Assembly (NCBI RefSeq): GCF_016862995.1
Contig: NZ_BOOA01000044.1
Coordinates: 1-64,000, forward strand
DNA length: 64,000 nucleotides
Direction: 5' to 3'
From: Acrocarpospora phusangensis
GTDB taxonomy: Bacteria; Actinomycetota; Actinomycetes; Streptosporangiales; Streptosporangiaceae
Shown: one piece after another, positions 8,507 to 18,103 of the stretch
Position numbering within the stretch: position 1 is the first letter of the stretch
Layout: every line of letters begins with the position of its first letter
The notes under the pieces: model-generated
Database searches by the model: none
What the model was told of the DNA's origin: nothing
The model's input: only the letters and a program-made list of their open reading frames with translations
Program-made: the position numbers and the translations under genes

Positions 8507-9874
8507 CTAAATCCGCTCGGGCACCTCGTTGCCGGCGGCCCGGATGGCCTTGGGCAGGTTGATGAAGGCCAGCAGCACGCCGCCCAGCACGAAGAACACG
8601 ATCAGGGACAGGATCCCGAAGCGGTAGCTGTCGGTCAGCTGGAGCGCCATCCCGAGGCTGAAGGAGCCGATCAGGGTGGCGCCCTTGTCGCTGATCTCGT
8701 ACAGGCTGTAGTACTCGGCCTCGCGGCCCTTGGGGATCACGTGCGAGAACAGGGAGCGGGACAGGGCCTGGGTGCCGCCCATGACGATGGCGATCGCGAA
8801 GCCGAGGGCGAAGAACGGCAGCGCGGAGCCCTTGGGCAGGAAATAGGCCACGGCGACGACGACGGTCCAGCCGACCAGGGCGTACAGGACGACGCGCTTG
8901 GTGCCGTGGCGGGTGGCCAGCCGGCCGAGCAGGAGCGCGCCGAAGAAGGCCACGAACTGGACCATCAGGATGGCGCCGATCCGGACCGTGTCGTCCAGGC
9001 CGAGCTCCTTGTCGGCGTACGTGGCGGAGAAGGCGATCACGGTCTGCACGCCGTCGTTGTAGGCCAGGTAGGCCAGCAGGAACAGCAGCGTCTGCGGGTA
9101 GCGCCGGAACAGGTCGGCCACGGTGCGGCCGAGCTGGGAGAGGCTGCGGCCGACCGCCTGGGAGGCGCTCTCCGTGCCGGGGGCCAGCGCGCGCCGGTTG
9201 CGCAGCCGCAGCAGCGGGATGATCGTGAAACCGCCCCACCAGAGCCCGGCCGAGGCCAGCGCCAGCCGGGCCGCCGTCCCGCCGTCCAGGCCGAGCGCCT
9301 CGGCGTTCAGGAACAGGCCCAGGTTGATCGCCAGCAGCAGGCCGCCGCCCAGGTAGCCGAAGCCCCAGCCGCGCGCCGAGACCGTGTCCCGCTCGGCCGG
9401 CTCGGAGATCTCCGGCAGGAACGAGTTGTAGACCACGAACGCGGAGGCGAAGCTGACGGTCGCGATGATGAACAGCACCCCGCCGAGCAGGTACGCGCCG
9501 CCGCTCACGAACCACATCAACAGCGTGGCCAGCGACCCCAGGTAGGCGAAGAAGGCCATGATGCCCTTCTTGCGCCCGGTGTGGTCGGCCAGCGCGCCCG
9601 CGACCAGCATGACCACGACCTGGAAGATCGCCGCCACACCCACCACGAACGAGTAGTACGCGCTCGGCCGCACGTCGAACCCGATCACGTCGATGTACGG
9701 CGCGCCGGCCGCCGCCGTCTCGGCCACGTCCGTCAGGTACGGCCCCAGGAACACGGTCAGCACGGTCGTCGGGAAGGCGGAGTTCGCCCAGTCGTACCAG
9801 TACCAGCCGCGCTGTTCCCGCTTGCGGGCTTCCGGGCTCTCGTCGATGACCTGGGGGGCCTGGGGGGCAGTCAT
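8507..9874 (-). CDS. MFS transporter, UMF1/Atg22-like
   Basis: A 455-aa protein with about 12 membrane segments. The N-terminal motif WYWYDWANSAF is the hallmark of the UMF1 family (bacterial relatives of yeast vacuolar Atg22), and DHTGRKKG is the MFS loop-2 signature. Substrates of bacterial members are mostly unknown; some are linked to sugar or amino-acid efflux. AGGAGA precedes the ATG at 9874. It sits 20 bp downstream of the glycerophosphodiesterase gene on the same strand, so the two are probably one transcript. Confidence 0.85.
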   Translation of the reverse strand: MTAPQAPQVIDESPEARKREQRGWYWYDWANSAFPTTVLTVFLGPYLTDVAETAAAGAPYIDVIGFDVRPSAYYSFVVGVAAIFQVVVMLVAGALADHTGRKKGIMAFFAYLGSLATLLMWFVSGGAYLLGGVLFIIATVSFASAFVVYNSFLPEISEPAERDTVSARGWGFGYLGGGLLLAINLGLFLNAEALGLDGGTAARLALASAGLWWGGFTIIPLLRLRNRRALAPGTESASQAVGRSLSQLGRTVADLFRRYPQTLLFLLAYLAYNDGVQTVIAFSATYADKELGLDDTVRIGAILMVQFVAFFGALLLGRLATRHGTKRVVLYALVGWTVVVAVAYFLPKGSALPFFALGFAIAIVMGGTQALSRSLFSHVIPKGREAEYYSLYEISDKGATLIGSFSLGMALQLTDSYRFGILSLIVFFVLGGVLLAFINLPKAIRAAGNEVPERI

Positions 9875-9893
9875 GTTCTCCTACTTAAGGTGC

Positions 9894-10694
9894 TCAGGGT
9901 TGCCGGGTTTCCCGCGGATGCCACTGGCCGCGCGCGTCCAGCACGCCGCGCAGGCCGGAGATGTTGTCGGTCATGATCCCGTCCACGCCCAGGTCGAGCA
10001 GGCGCTCCATGACGGCGGGCGCGTCGACGGTCCACACGTGCACCTGCATGCCGATGGCGTGCGCGGTGCGGATGAACGCCGGGGTGACGATGCGCAGCCC
10101 GCGTACCCCGATGGGCACCTGGGCGCAGGGCACGCCGGTCCTGGCCAGGCCGGCCAGGAGCCTGCCGTACCCGGAGCCGATGGCGGCGGTCCGCAGGGCC
10201 GCGACGCCGCGCGGGCCGAGCGCGGAGCACACGCGCGCGCCGACCGCCCGCCGGGCCCGCGCCAGCCGCTGGTCGGAGAAGGAGGTCAGGCAGACCCGGT
10301 CGTGCGCGCCGAGCCGGTCCAGCGCCGCGGCCAGGGGCTCGATCGCGGGAGCCTCCTTGACGTCGATGTTGACCCGCACGTCCGGCCAGGTCCCGAGCAG
10401 GTCCTCCAGCAGCGGGATCTCGTCCACGCCGCCGATCCTGGCCTTGGCCACCTCCCGGTAGGGCAGCTCGGAGATCCGGCCGGTCCGGTCGGTCACCCGG
10501 TCGAGGGTGTGGTCGTGGAAGGCCAGCAGCACGCCGTCGGCCGTCGCGTGCGCGTCGGTCTCCAGATAGGAGTAGCCCAGGTCGACGGCCCGCTCGAACG
10601 CGGCCATGGTGTTCTCGCGGCCCTCGGCCGCCCCGCCCCGATGGGCGAACGCCAATGGCCCGGGATGCTCCAGAAACGGGAAACGCCGCCGCAC
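9894..10694 (-). CDS. Glycerophosphodiester phosphodiesterase
   Basis: A 266-aa GDPD-family enzyme that cleaves glycerophosphodiesters to sn-glycerol 3-phosphate and an alcohol. The catalytic His pair is visible in FAHRGG (about residue 15) and HDHTLDR (about 60), with the metal-binding ETDAH between them and NIDVKE later, all in the expected order. The GTG at 10694 is chosen: a -10 CATACT (10701-10706) lies 6 nt upstream with CTGACG as -35 (10725-10730, 18-nt spacer), giving a leaderless mRNA; a longer frame from 10793 would add 33 residues with no family match. No signal peptide, so probably cytoplasmic, unlike secreted GlpQ. Confidence 0.87.
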   Translation of the reverse strand: MRRRFPFLEHPGPLAFAHRGGAAEGRENTMAAFERAVDLGYSYLETDAHATADGVLLAFHDHTLDRVTDRTGRISELPYREVAKARIGGVDEIPLLEDLLGTWPDVRVNIDVKEAPAIEPLAAALDRLGAHDRVCLTSFSDQRLARARRAVGARVCSALGPRGVAALRTAAIGSGYGRLLAGLARTGVPCAQVPIGVRGLRIVTPAFIRTAHAIGMQVHVWTVDAPAVMERLLDLGVDGIMTDNISGLRGVLDARGQWHPRETRQP

Positions 10695-10858
10695 GAGTGG
10701 AGTATGCCGTTTGTCAGGGCTCGCCGTCAGCGCGCGGAGGTGAACGTTTGGGTCACGTCTGGACCAATGACCACTCAGGACTCGGCAGAGCACCGGGGCA
10801 CGGCCGGTAACGTCGGGAATATCGCTGAAATGTCACTGTAAGCGGAGGTGAGGCGACG

Positions 10859-11344
10859 ATGAGTCACCCCTACATTCGGCGAGCGGGCGAGGGGGACACG
10901 ATCTGGTTCATCGGCAACCTCGTCACGGTCAAGACGACCGGCGCCCGGACGCAGGGGCACGCCACGGTGGTCGAGTTCGTGCACGCCCCCGGGTTCGCGC
11001 CGCCGCTGCACGTGCACAGCGTCGAGGACGAACTGTTCTACCTGGTCTCGGGGACCGCCAGGTTCCAGTGCGGCGGCGAGCGGTTCGAGGCCGGGCGCGG
11101 CGACTTCGTCCTGCTGCCCGTCGGCCTGCCGCACACGTTCCTGGTCGGCCCCGGCGAGCCGCTGCACGCGCTGCTGATCGCCACGCCGTCGGGGTTCGAG
11201 CGCTTCATCGCCGAAGCCGGGCGGCCGGCGCGGGCGCGCAGCCTGCCGGATCCCGAGCCCGAGGACCCGGCGGACATCGTGGCCATCGCGGCCCGGCACG
11301 GCATCGAGATCCTGGGCCCGCCGCCCGCCGAGATCCCGCTCTGA
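10859..11344 (+). CDS. Cupin-domain protein
   Basis: A 161-aa single-domain cupin. Motif 1 PPLHVHSVEDELFYLVSG and motif 2 around GDFVLLPVGLPHTFLVG give the metal-binding His/His/Glu/His set, so it probably binds a divalent metal. The arrangement resembles quercetin 2,3-dioxygenase-like cupins common in actinomycetes, but the substrate is unknown. Good ribosome site GGAGGTGAGG before ATG at 10859. Its stop and that of the convergent next gene lie at the two ends of a 14-bp palindrome (11342-11355). Confidence 0.82.
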   Translation: MSHPYIRRAGEGDTIWFIGNLVTVKTTGARTQGHATVVEFVHAPGFAPPLHVHSVEDELFYLVSGTARFQCGGERFEAGRGDFVLLPVGLPHTFLVGPGEPLHALLIATPSGFERFIAEAGRPARARSLPDPEPEDPADIVAIAARHGIEILGPPPAEIPL

Positions 11345-11352
11345 CCCGAGGG

Positions 11353-12330
11353 TCATGCCAGGACGGCGGGGGAGTTCGCCCCCGGCACCAGCAGGACGGG
11401 CGTGCCGCTCCCGTCGGCGGGGACCGACCAGGTGTTGTTGGTGCCGTCCCCGGTCTGCAGCGCGTACGCGACGGTCCGGTCGTCCAGCCAGGCGGGCTGG
11501 TCGTCGACGCTGCGGGTCTCGGCCAGCGGCGTGATCCGCCCGCCGGCGACCTCCAGCACCGACAGCCGCCAGCCCTGGGCCGGGTCGGCCCCGATGGCCG
11601 CCTTGAAGGCGATCCTGGAGCCGTCGGGGGACAGCGACGGGCACTCCACGTTGTCGCGCAGCGTGCGTACGGTTCCGGCCGCGAAGTCGCCTTCGACCAG
11701 GTAGCGGCGCCCGCCGGTGGACAGCGTCGCGTAGAACCGGTTGTCGTCCGCGGTGAAGGTCACCCCCCAGAAGTTCACGTCCGCGTTCCGGTACGGCCTG
11801 CCGTCCAGCGTGACCGCGAACTCCTCCAGGGACTTCACGGTCCTGCCGGTCCGGGTGTCGAGCACGCCGGTCTGGGTGGAGAAGCCGGTGGTGGCGTAGG
11901 AGTGGCCGTCGATGAAGAGGGTCCAGGCGACCATGCGGCCGCTGGCCGACACCCGCAGCCGGTTGGGGAACCCGGTGAGCGGGATCGTGGTGCGCGGCCT
12001 GAGCGCGGAGTCCATGACCACCAGGCTGGTCGCGGTGAGCGCCTGGGCCGGGGTGAGGCAGGCGACGGTCCCGGCGGCGGCGTGGGCGCGGTCGCAGCGC
12101 ACGGCCGTGACCTCGCGCGGCCCGCCCGGGTCGGCGCGCGTCACGGTGGAGAGCAGGCCGTTGGTGAGCACCTGGAGGCGCGGCCCCGAGCCGAGCGGGG
12201 AGCCGGCCGCCACGCCGGACGGGGCGGGGGCGGCGGCGCTGGGGGCCAGCGCGGCGTAGCCGAGGGCGATCCCGGCCAGGACCACGGTCGCCAGCACGGT
12301 GACGATGAGACGTCTGCGGAGCGAGGTCAC
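11353..12330 (-). CDS. Membrane-anchored TolB/WD40-like beta-propeller protein
   Basis: A 325-aa protein with a basic start and one N-terminal membrane segment (about 8-30), then an exported domain with repeats of the TolB/propeller type, for example CPSLSPDGSRIAFKA and QPAWLDDRTVAYAL. No catalytic residues are visible; binding or scaffold function is likely but unknown. AGGAGG precedes the GTG at 12330, which overlaps the stop of the upstream transporter gene as GTGA, so translation is coupled. Confidence 0.7.
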   Translation of the reverse strand: MTSLRRRLIVTVLATVVLAGIALGYAALAPSAAAPAPSGVAAGSPLGSGPRLQVLTNGLLSTVTRADPGGPREVTAVRCDRAHAAAGTVACLTPAQALTATSLVVMDSALRPRTTIPLTGFPNRLRVSASGRMVAWTLFIDGHSYATTGFSTQTGVLDTRTGRTVKSLEEFAVTLDGRPYRNADVNFWGVTFTADDNRFYATLSTGGRRYLVEGDFAAGTVRTLRDNVECPSLSPDGSRIAFKAAIGADPAQGWRLSVLEVAGGRITPLAETRSVDDQPAWLDDRTVAYALQTGDGTNNTWSVPADGSGTPVLLVPGANSPAVLA

Positions 12331-13544
12331 GGCTTCCTCCTGAGCAGCAGCACGGCGACGGGGAGCACGACGGCGGCGGCCGCCGCGGCGGCCAGGCAGG
12401 CCGGGCCGGGACCCCACGCCTGCCAGGCCAGGCCGAACAGGACCGACGAGACGAGGTAGGACAGGGCCTGGCCGCTCTGGATCAGCGCCAGCCCGGTGGC
12501 GCGCAGCTCCGGCGGCAGGACCGCGCCGGCCATGGCCATCAGGATCCCGTCCGTGGCCGCGTAGAACGTCCCGTACAGGAGGGGGATGAGGACCAGCAGG
12601 GGCCAGCCGCCGAGCGGGCCGTCCAGCAGGAGGTAGACGGCGACGAGGCAGGCGTGGCCGGAGATCATCACGCGGAGGCGGCCGAACCGGTCGGCCAGGC
12701 GGCCGAGGGGCGCGGCCAGCAGCAGGTAGGCCAGGCTGGTGCCGACCGCGAGCAGCGGGAACCAGCCGAGGCCCAGGTCGGTACGGCGCTGCAGGAGCAG
12801 GAAGACGAAGCCGTCGCCGACGGTGGCCAGGCCGAGCAGGCACGCGGCCGGCAGCAGCCGCGACCTGGCCGGGGCGAGGGCCTCCCGCCACTGGGACAGG
12901 GCGGGCTTGCGCTCGCGGGGCGCGGGCAGGCGCACGTCCTGGACGAACAGGGCCAGGATGAGCACGCCGAGCAGCGCGACGCAGAAGCTGGCCAGGAAGA
13001 CGGGACCGAACGCGCCGCCCGCCAGGGCGAGCACGCCGACGGCCGCCAGCGGCCCCAGGAACGCGCCGGTGGCGTCCATGGTCCGGTGCACGCCGAAGGC
13101 GGTGCCCAGGCGTTCCGGCGGCTCCGTGAGCGTGATCAGGGCGTCCCTGGGCGCGGTGCGCAGGCCCTTCCCGGCCCGGTCCGCGGTGATGGCCAGGCCG
13201 ATCAGGGGGGCGGACGTGCCGGCCGCGAGCAGCCCGAGCTTGGCCAGCGCCGACAGGAGGTAGCCGGCGCCGGCGACCGCCTTGTGGCGGCTGATCCGGT
13301 CGGCCAGGTGGCCGCCCGCCAGCCGCAGCAGCACGGTCGCGCCGGTGTAGAGGCCGTCGATCAGGCCGTACGCGGCGGGGCTGAACTGGAGGCCGATCAC
13401 GAGGTACAGGGGCAGGACGGCCGTGATCATCTCGGCGGAGACGTCGGTGACCAGGCTGACCGCGCCGAGGGCGAGGACGGTCCCGCCGACGGCTCCGCGT
13501 GAGCCGTCGGCGGAACGCGTCCGGCCGAGTGTGGACAGGTACAC
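12327..13544 (-). CDS. MFS transporter
   Basis: A 405-aa protein with 12 predicted membrane segments; loop signatures GGHLADRISRH and APLGRLADRFGR are the duplicated MFS motif A. The N-terminal stretch with DVSAEMITAVLPLYL is typical of a drug/sugar-efflux-like MFS branch that often carries this SSEM-like motif. The GTG at 13544 starts 2 bp after the stop of the metallophosphatase gene and has no ribosome site of its own, implying coupling. Substrate unknown. Confidence 0.8.
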   Translation of the reverse strand: MYLSTLGRTRSADGSRGAVGGTVLALGAVSLVTDVSAEMITAVLPLYLVIGLQFSPAAYGLIDGLYTGATVLLRLAGGHLADRISRHKAVAGAGYLLSALAKLGLLAAGTSAPLIGLAITADRAGKGLRTAPRDALITLTEPPERLGTAFGVHRTMDATGAFLGPLAAVGVLALAGGAFGPVFLASFCVALLGVLILALFVQDVRLPAPRERKPALSQWREALAPARSRLLPAACLLGLATVGDGFVFLLLQRRTDLGLGWFPLLAVGTSLAYLLLAAPLGRLADRFGRLRVMISGHACLVAVYLLLDGPLGGWPLLVLIPLLYGTFYAATDGILMAMAGAVLPPELRATGLALIQSGQALSYLVSSVLFGLAWQAWGPGPACLAAAAAAAVVLPVAVLLLRRKP

Positions 13545-13546
13545 CG

Positions 13547-14953
13547 TCAGTGGCAGTTCGTGGTGCCGCTGTCGCTGTACGTGCGCCCGGCCTGCGGGAC
13601 GAACTGCCAGGTGTAGGAGTTGCTGCGCAGGGTCAGCTTGAGCACGCCGTAGGTGTCGCTGTTGCGCGCCTCGCTGTTGGCCAGGATCGTGCCGAAGCCG
13701 TAGTGGCTGGCGCCGCCGGAGCCGACCACGAAGTGGCGGATGCCGCGGGAGTTGTCGAGCTGGTTCGACGGGTTGATCGGGGCGAACCGCTCGTACTGGT
13801 GGTTGTGGCCGGTCAGGATGAGGTCGGCGTTGGCGTCGTACAGGGCCTGGACGAACGGCGCGACCGAGCTGTTGGGGGCGTGGTTGGAGCCGGAGGTGTA
13901 GCGCGGGTGGTGCCACATGGCCACCGTGCACGGGCGGGTGTTGGCGGCCAGGTCGGCGCGGAGCCAGGTCACCTGGGCGGAGCTCGTCCCGCACGGGACC
14001 GCGGAGCAGTTGGAGTTGAGCACGATCACGTGCCAGTTCGAGCCCAGGTTGTAGGAGTAGTACCCCTTGGCCGGGTCACCGGCCGACGACCCGAAGTACG
14101 CGTAGTATCCGGTCGCGCCGGAGGTGTTGTAGTCGTGGTTGCCGGGCACCGGGCGGGTCCGCGCCTTGTGCCGTCCCCACGTCGGGTCGTAGTGGGTGTT
14201 GAACTCGGAGAGCGTGCCGTTGTCGTACACGTTGTCGCCGAGGGTGAAGACCGTGCCGGGGATGGAGTCCAGCAGGGCGGCCGTGGTGCTGTCGCCGGAG
14301 CCGGAGTTGGCGATGTCGCCCGCGCCCACCAGCACCGGGTCGCCGCCCGGCGATGGGCTCGGGGAGGGGCTGGGGGACGGGCTCGTGCCGGTGGTGACCA
14401 CCAGCTGCGGGGCCGTGCCCGAGCCGCTCTCGCGGGAGTCGTAGTCGGCGCCGTTGCTGCTCGGCGAGGTCACGCCGATGCTGTAGGTCCCGTTCCCGGT
14501 CACGTACGAGGTGACGTCCACCTCGTACCACCCGTTCCTGGCGACCGAGCCGAGCGTGCCGAGGGTGGCGCCGTCGATGGACGGCTGGTTGTTCCACGTG
14601 GTGGCCGTCTCCGACCAGGTGGTGCTGCTCATCCGGCGGAACACGCCGCCGCTGTCGCTCTCCGAGCCGCTCACGTCGTCGGTGTGCACCCGCAGCTTGA
14701 CCGAGCTGATCGGGCCGCTCACCCCGGACACGGTGAACCGCAGGAACATGCGCTTCACCGGCGAGTTGTCCACGCCGAGCTGGCCGGACGTGCCGTAGTT
14801 GGTGCCCGTGGCGCTGTTGTCCACGTACGTGTCCGCGACCGGCGCGAACGTGGTGGTGGCCGCGCCGGCCACTCCGGTGGAAAGACTGATGGTGACAAGT
14901 ACGGCGGCCACACCGGCGGCGACCGCCGTGAAGCTTGTACGCCGGAAGAACAT
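13547..14953 (-). CDS. Secreted metallophosphoesterase with DNRLRE domain
   Basis: A 468-aa exported protein. Signal peptide 1-32 ends VAGAA. Residues about 35-190 form a DNRLRE/CBM-like beta domain (ADTYVDNSATGTNYGTSGQL). A Pro-Ser repeat linker (PSPSPSPSPSP) leads into a calcineurin-like phosphoesterase with the metal ligands in order: GDIA, GDNVYDNG, GNHDY, WHHPR and GHNHQYER. The family is often called secreted alkaline or acid phosphatase. GAGGAGCG precedes the ATG. First gene of a run with the MFS and propeller genes. Substrate (phosphomonoester or diester) is not readable from sequence. Confidence 0.9.
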   Translation of the reverse strand: MFFRRTSFTAVAAGVAAVLVTISLSTGVAGAATTTFAPVADTYVDNSATGTNYGTSGQLGVDNSPVKRMFLRFTVSGVSGPISSVKLRVHTDDVSGSESDSGGVFRRMSSTTWSETATTWNNQPSIDGATLGTLGSVARNGWYEVDVTSYVTGNGTYSIGVTSPSSNGADYDSRESGSGTAPQLVVTTGTSPSPSPSPSPSPGGDPVLVGAGDIANSGSGDSTTAALLDSIPGTVFTLGDNVYDNGTLSEFNTHYDPTWGRHKARTRPVPGNHDYNTSGATGYYAYFGSSAGDPAKGYYSYNLGSNWHVIVLNSNCSAVPCGTSSAQVTWLRADLAANTRPCTVAMWHHPRYTSGSNHAPNSSVAPFVQALYDANADLILTGHNHQYERFAPINPSNQLDNSRGIRHFVVGSGGASHYGFGTILANSEARNSDTYGVLKLTLRSNSYTWQFVPQAGRTYSDSGTTNCH

Positions 14954-15053
14954 GCGACGCTCCTCGTGCTCCTGGCTTGGGGCACCCCGGAGATTAGATC
15001 GCCGATCGCGCGATCAGGTGATCGCCAGGAGTCCGGCGGGTGAAGGGCGGGCT

Positions 15054-15608
15054 TCAGCCGGGCGCGCGGGAGGTCCACTCCTGGCGGCGGGCCTCCGCCA
15101 CGGCGATGGCGGCGGCGATGGAGACGTTGAAGGAGCCGACCCTGCCGACCTGGGGGATGTAGGCGACGCCGTCGCAGGCTTCCAGCAGCGCGGGGGAGCA
15201 GCCGTGGTCCTCGCTGCCGACGACCAGGCAGACGTCGCCGGTGAGGTCGGTCTCGTGCAGCGGCTTGGCGTCGCCGGTGAGCTCCACGGCGACGACGCGG
15301 TAGCCGTCCTCCTTGGCCAGCTTGACGGCTTCGGCGGCGGGCACGGCCTCGTGCCAGGCCACCAGGCGGTCGGTGCCGAGGGCGGTCTTCTGGGCCTTCG
15401 GGTTGGTGGGCGGGGTGGCGTTGCCGGCCAGCCAGACCGTGTCCACGCCGAAGGCGGCGGCCGTACGGAAGATGGAGCCGATGTTGAAGGGGCCGGTGAC
15501 CGACTCCAGGATGAGCGCCAGGCGGGCCTCGGTGCCGCGGCGCCAGGTGCGGTTGAGCCGCTTCACGTCGGTCGGCCGGAGCTGGCGGCGCGGGTTGGGC
15601 GTGCTCAT
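15054..15608 (-). CDS. SpoU/TrmH-family RNA 2'-O-methyltransferase
   Basis: A 184-aa SPOUT enzyme. The three family motifs are clear: NIGSIFRTAAAFG (motif 1), LVVGSEDHG (motif 2) and the trefoil-knot motif 3 IPQVGRVGSFNVSIAAAIA. It would methylate a ribose in tRNA or rRNA with SAM; the 184-aa size without an L30e-like N-domain favours a TrmH-type tRNA enzyme, but the target base cannot be read. Its ATG overlaps the stop of the upstream methyltransferase gene as ATGA. Confidence 0.9.
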   Translation of the reverse strand: MSTPNPRRQLRPTDVKRLNRTWRRGTEARLALILESVTGPFNIGSIFRTAAAFGVDTVWLAGNATPPTNPKAQKTALGTDRLVAWHEAVPAAEAVKLAKEDGYRVVAVELTGDAKPLHETDLTGDVCLVVGSEDHGCSPALLEACDGVAYIPQVGRVGSFNVSIAAAIAVAEARRQEWTSRAPG

Positions 15609-16210
15609 CGCGGGGTCACCTTCAGGATTCGGTAGGCGGCTCGGGAGGTGTGGCGGCCGGCGTGCCAGCCCTGCTCGGTCAGCCAGCGCTGGAGCGAGTC
15701 GGAGCCGAGGTGTTTCTGCACGACCAGGTAGGCGACCCCGTCGGGGGTGAGGCGGTCGAGCCAGCGGGTCAGCATCTCGTGCAGGGCGGCCTTGCCGATC
15801 CGGATGGCCGGGTTGGACCAGATGGCGCGGAACCGGACGTCCGGCGGCACCTCGTCCACGTGCACTGACCTTACTTTGTCAAGGGCGGCGCTCGCGGCGT
15901 TGCGGGCGGTCAGTTCGACCGAGCGGCGGTTGACGTCGACGGCCCAGACGGTCGCCCCGGGCGCGCGGGAGGCCATGGTCAGCGCGATCGGCCCGTAGCC
16001 GCAGCCCAGGTCCAGCAGGTCGCCCTCGGCGGGCGGCGCGGGCACCGACTCCAGCAGGATGCGGGTCCCCAGGTCCACCTTGTCGGGGGAGAACACGCCG
16101 CGGTCGGTCTCCAGGCGCAGGTGCAGGTCGGGCAGGATCAGGCTGACCGTCCCCGGCCGGGACGCGGCCCGCGGACGCTCCTCGAAGTAGTGCGCGCCGG
16201 TGTTGCTCAC
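15605..16210 (-). CDS. RsmC-like class I SAM methyltransferase
   Basis: A 201-aa methyltransferase with motif I DLGCGYGPIAL (about 70-80) and the catalytic loop IWSNPAIRIGK, where the usual NPPIR of 16S rRNA guanine-N2 enzymes reads NPAIR. It corresponds to the C-terminal catalytic half of RsmC, which is the normal actinobacterial form. GTG at 16210 is chosen because a -10 TAAGGT ends 8 nt upstream, giving a leaderless start; the frame stays open to 16228. Operon with the SpoU gene by a 4-bp overlap: two RNA methylation genes together. The Pro to Ala change in the catalytic loop is worth noting. Confidence 0.8.
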   Translation of the reverse strand: MSNTGAHYFEERPRAASRPGTVSLILPDLHLRLETDRGVFSPDKVDLGTRILLESVPAPPAEGDLLDLGCGYGPIALTMASRAPGATVWAVDVNRRSVELTARNAASAALDKVRSVHVDEVPPDVRFRAIWSNPAIRIGKAALHEMLTRWLDRLTPDGVAYLVVQKHLGSDSLQRWLTEQGWHAGRHTSRAAYRILKVTPR

Positions 16211-16250
16211 ACGCAGCAACCTTACCAATCCCGTGGTGCCCGCCGGTCCG

Positions 16251-17198
16251 TCAGGGGATGCGGGTGCCCAGGATGAGGGCCGAGCCCGCGACCAGCAGGC
16301 CCACCAGGATGGCGCCGATGATGAAGCGCTGGGTGATCTCCTCGTGGACGATCTTGTAGCCGAGCGAGGTGCCGATCTGCTCGTACACGTCGCGCAGCTC
16401 GCTGCCCGACTCGGCCGTGTACGCGCGCCCGCTGGTGCCGTCGGCCAGCGACTGGAGGGTCTGCTTGTTGACGGGCACCTGGACGTCCCTGCCGTCGATG
16501 GCCACGGTTCCCTCGGGCGTGCCGTACGCGATGGTGGAGACCGGGACCTTGCCGGCGAGGGCGGCCTCGATGGCCTCGTTGACCGAGCGGCCGGAGGTGT
16601 TGTCGCCGTCGGAGAGCAGCACGATCGCGGCCGGCGGCGGGTCGGTGACGGCCTGCTGGTCGAAGGAGCGGATCGCGTCCAGGGAGTTGAAGACGGCCTC
16701 GCCGATGGCGGTGCCGGGGCGGGTGCTCAGGTTCCTGATGGTGTTGACGACGGCGGCGTGGTCGGTGGTGGGCGGGATGGCGACGGCGGCCGAGCGGGCG
16801 AAGGAGACCACGCCCACGTTGAAGCGCTCCGGCAGTTCCTGGACGAACGTCTCGGCGGCCTGCCGGGCGGCGATCATCCGGGTCGGCGGCACGTCGGCGG
16901 CCTCCATGGACAGCGAGATGTCGATCGCGATCATGATGGTGGCCCGGTCCCTGGGCACCCGGACCGCGTCGGCCGGGCGGGCCGCGCCGAGCACCAGCAG
17001 GCTCATCATGACGAAGAACAGCGCGGCGGCCACGTGCCGCCGCCAGCCGGGCTTCTCCGGCGCGACCAGGGCCAGCAGGGCCAGGTTGGTGAAGCGCACC
17101 GCGTACTTGCGGCGGGTGAGCTGGATCACCACGTAGAGCGCGACCAGGCCGGCGAGGGCGGCGAACAGCCAGAGCCAGGCGGGGGACAGGAAGATCAT
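16251..17198 (-). CDS. VWA-domain membrane protein (BatA-like)
   Basis: A 315-aa protein with two N-terminal membrane segments (about 5-25 and 55-75), a von Willebrand A domain and a C-terminal membrane segment. The MIDAS metal site starts with DISLS (DxSxS) and continues with the later LLSDGDN. Such proteins accompany MoxR ATPases and act as their metal-dependent partners, probably in assembling or maturing envelope or enzyme complexes. Start ATG overlaps the DUF58 stop as ATGA. Confidence 0.88.
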   Translation of the reverse strand: MIFLSPAWLWLFAALAGLVALYVVIQLTRRKYAVRFTNLALLALVAPEKPGWRRHVAAALFFVMMSLLVLGAARPADAVRVPRDRATIMIAIDISLSMEAADVPPTRMIAARQAAETFVQELPERFNVGVVSFARSAAVAIPPTTDHAAVVNTIRNLSTRPGTAIGEAVFNSLDAIRSFDQQAVTDPPPAAIVLLSDGDNTSGRSVNEAIEAALAGKVPVSTIAYGTPEGTVAIDGRDVQVPVNKQTLQSLADGTSGRAYTAESGSELRDVYEQIGTSLGYKIVHEEITQRFIIGAILVGLLVAGSALILGTRIP

Positions 17199-18103
17199 AC
17201 GCGTGCCCTCCGGGCCATCAGGTGCGCGGTCCGCCGCTGGCGCAGGACGAACTGGGCGATGTCGAAGACCCAGTCCCGGTCGGTGCGGAGCACCAGGTGG
17301 GCGACGCCGCTGCGGCGCAGCGCCACCCGGTTGGCCTCCCGCTGGGCGGCGGCGGCCTCGGCGTAGCGCTCGCGCAGCCGCCGGGACAGGTGGATGTCGC
17401 GGGAGTGGCCGGTCTCCGGGTCCACCAGGGTGATCTGGCCGACGTCGGGGAGGGTCAGCTCGCGCGGGTCGATGATCTCGACGGCGAGCACCTGCTGGCG
17501 GGCGGCCATCCGCCGGATCGGCCGTTCCCAGGTGTCGGGGGCGTCCAGGAAGTCGGAGATCACGACCCGCATGCCGCGCCTGCGGTGCGCGGCGGCCATC
17601 AGCTCGATCGCGCCGCCCAGATCGGTGGAGCCGGCGTCGTGGGGGGCCTCGGTGAGCGACTTGAGCAGGCCGAACAGGGCGGGCCTGCCGGGCCTGGCCG
17701 GGTAGCGGTGGACCTCCTCGCCGTGCATCACGTACGCGCCGAAGCGGTCGCCGACACGGCTGGCCAGGAAGCCGATGGCGCCGACGGCGGCCACCACTAG
17801 GGAACGTTTGTCGGTGCCGGCGGTGCCGAAGTCCATGCTGGCCGACAGGTCGGCCAGCGCCCACGTCTCCAGCTCGCGGTCGGCGATCAGGTCGCGGACG
17901 TGCGGGACGGTGGTGCGGGCGGTGACCGCCCAGTCCATGCGCCGCACGTCGTCCTCGCCGGGCACGTAGACGCGGGTGTCGCCGATCTCGCTGCCGGGGC
18001 CGGGCAGCAGGCCCTGGTGGCCGCCCTGGAGCAGCCCGTCCAGGCGGCGCACCACGGTCAGCTCCAGGCGCCGGAGCGCGGCGTCCGGTGAGCGGGAGGT
18101 CAC
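17195..18103 (-). CDS. DUF58-domain protein
   Basis: A 302-aa soluble protein with the DUF58 core [16 protein letters not shown] and a degenerate VWA-like half carrying DLSASMDFG (DxSxS kept). DUF58 proteins are invariably found between MoxR and VWA genes and are thought to link the ATPase to its client; the molecular role is not established. GTG at 18103 overlaps the MoxR stop (GTGA). Lacks the N-terminal membrane pair found in longer DUF58 forms, so it should be cytoplasmic. Confidence 0.88.
   Translation of the reverse strand: MTSRSPDAALRRLELTVVRRLDGLLQGGHQGLLPGPGSEIGDTRVYVPGEDDVRRMDWAVTARTTVPHVRDLIADRELETWALADLSASMDFGTAGTDKRSLVVAAVGAIGFLASRVGDRFGAYVMHGEEVHRYPARPGRPALFGLLKSLTEAPHDAGSTDLGGAIELMAAAHRRRGMRVVISDFLDAPDTWERPIRRMAARQQVLAVEIIDPRELTLPDVGQITLVDPETGHSRDIHLSRRLRERYAEAAAAQREANRVALRRSGVAHLVLRTDRDWVFDIAQFVLRQRRTAHLMARRARV

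Noticed and set aside
11342-11355. 14-bp palindrome TGACCCGAGGGTCA as terminator
   Set aside because: It merely joins the stop codons of two convergent genes; the stem is only 5 bp once a loop is allowed.
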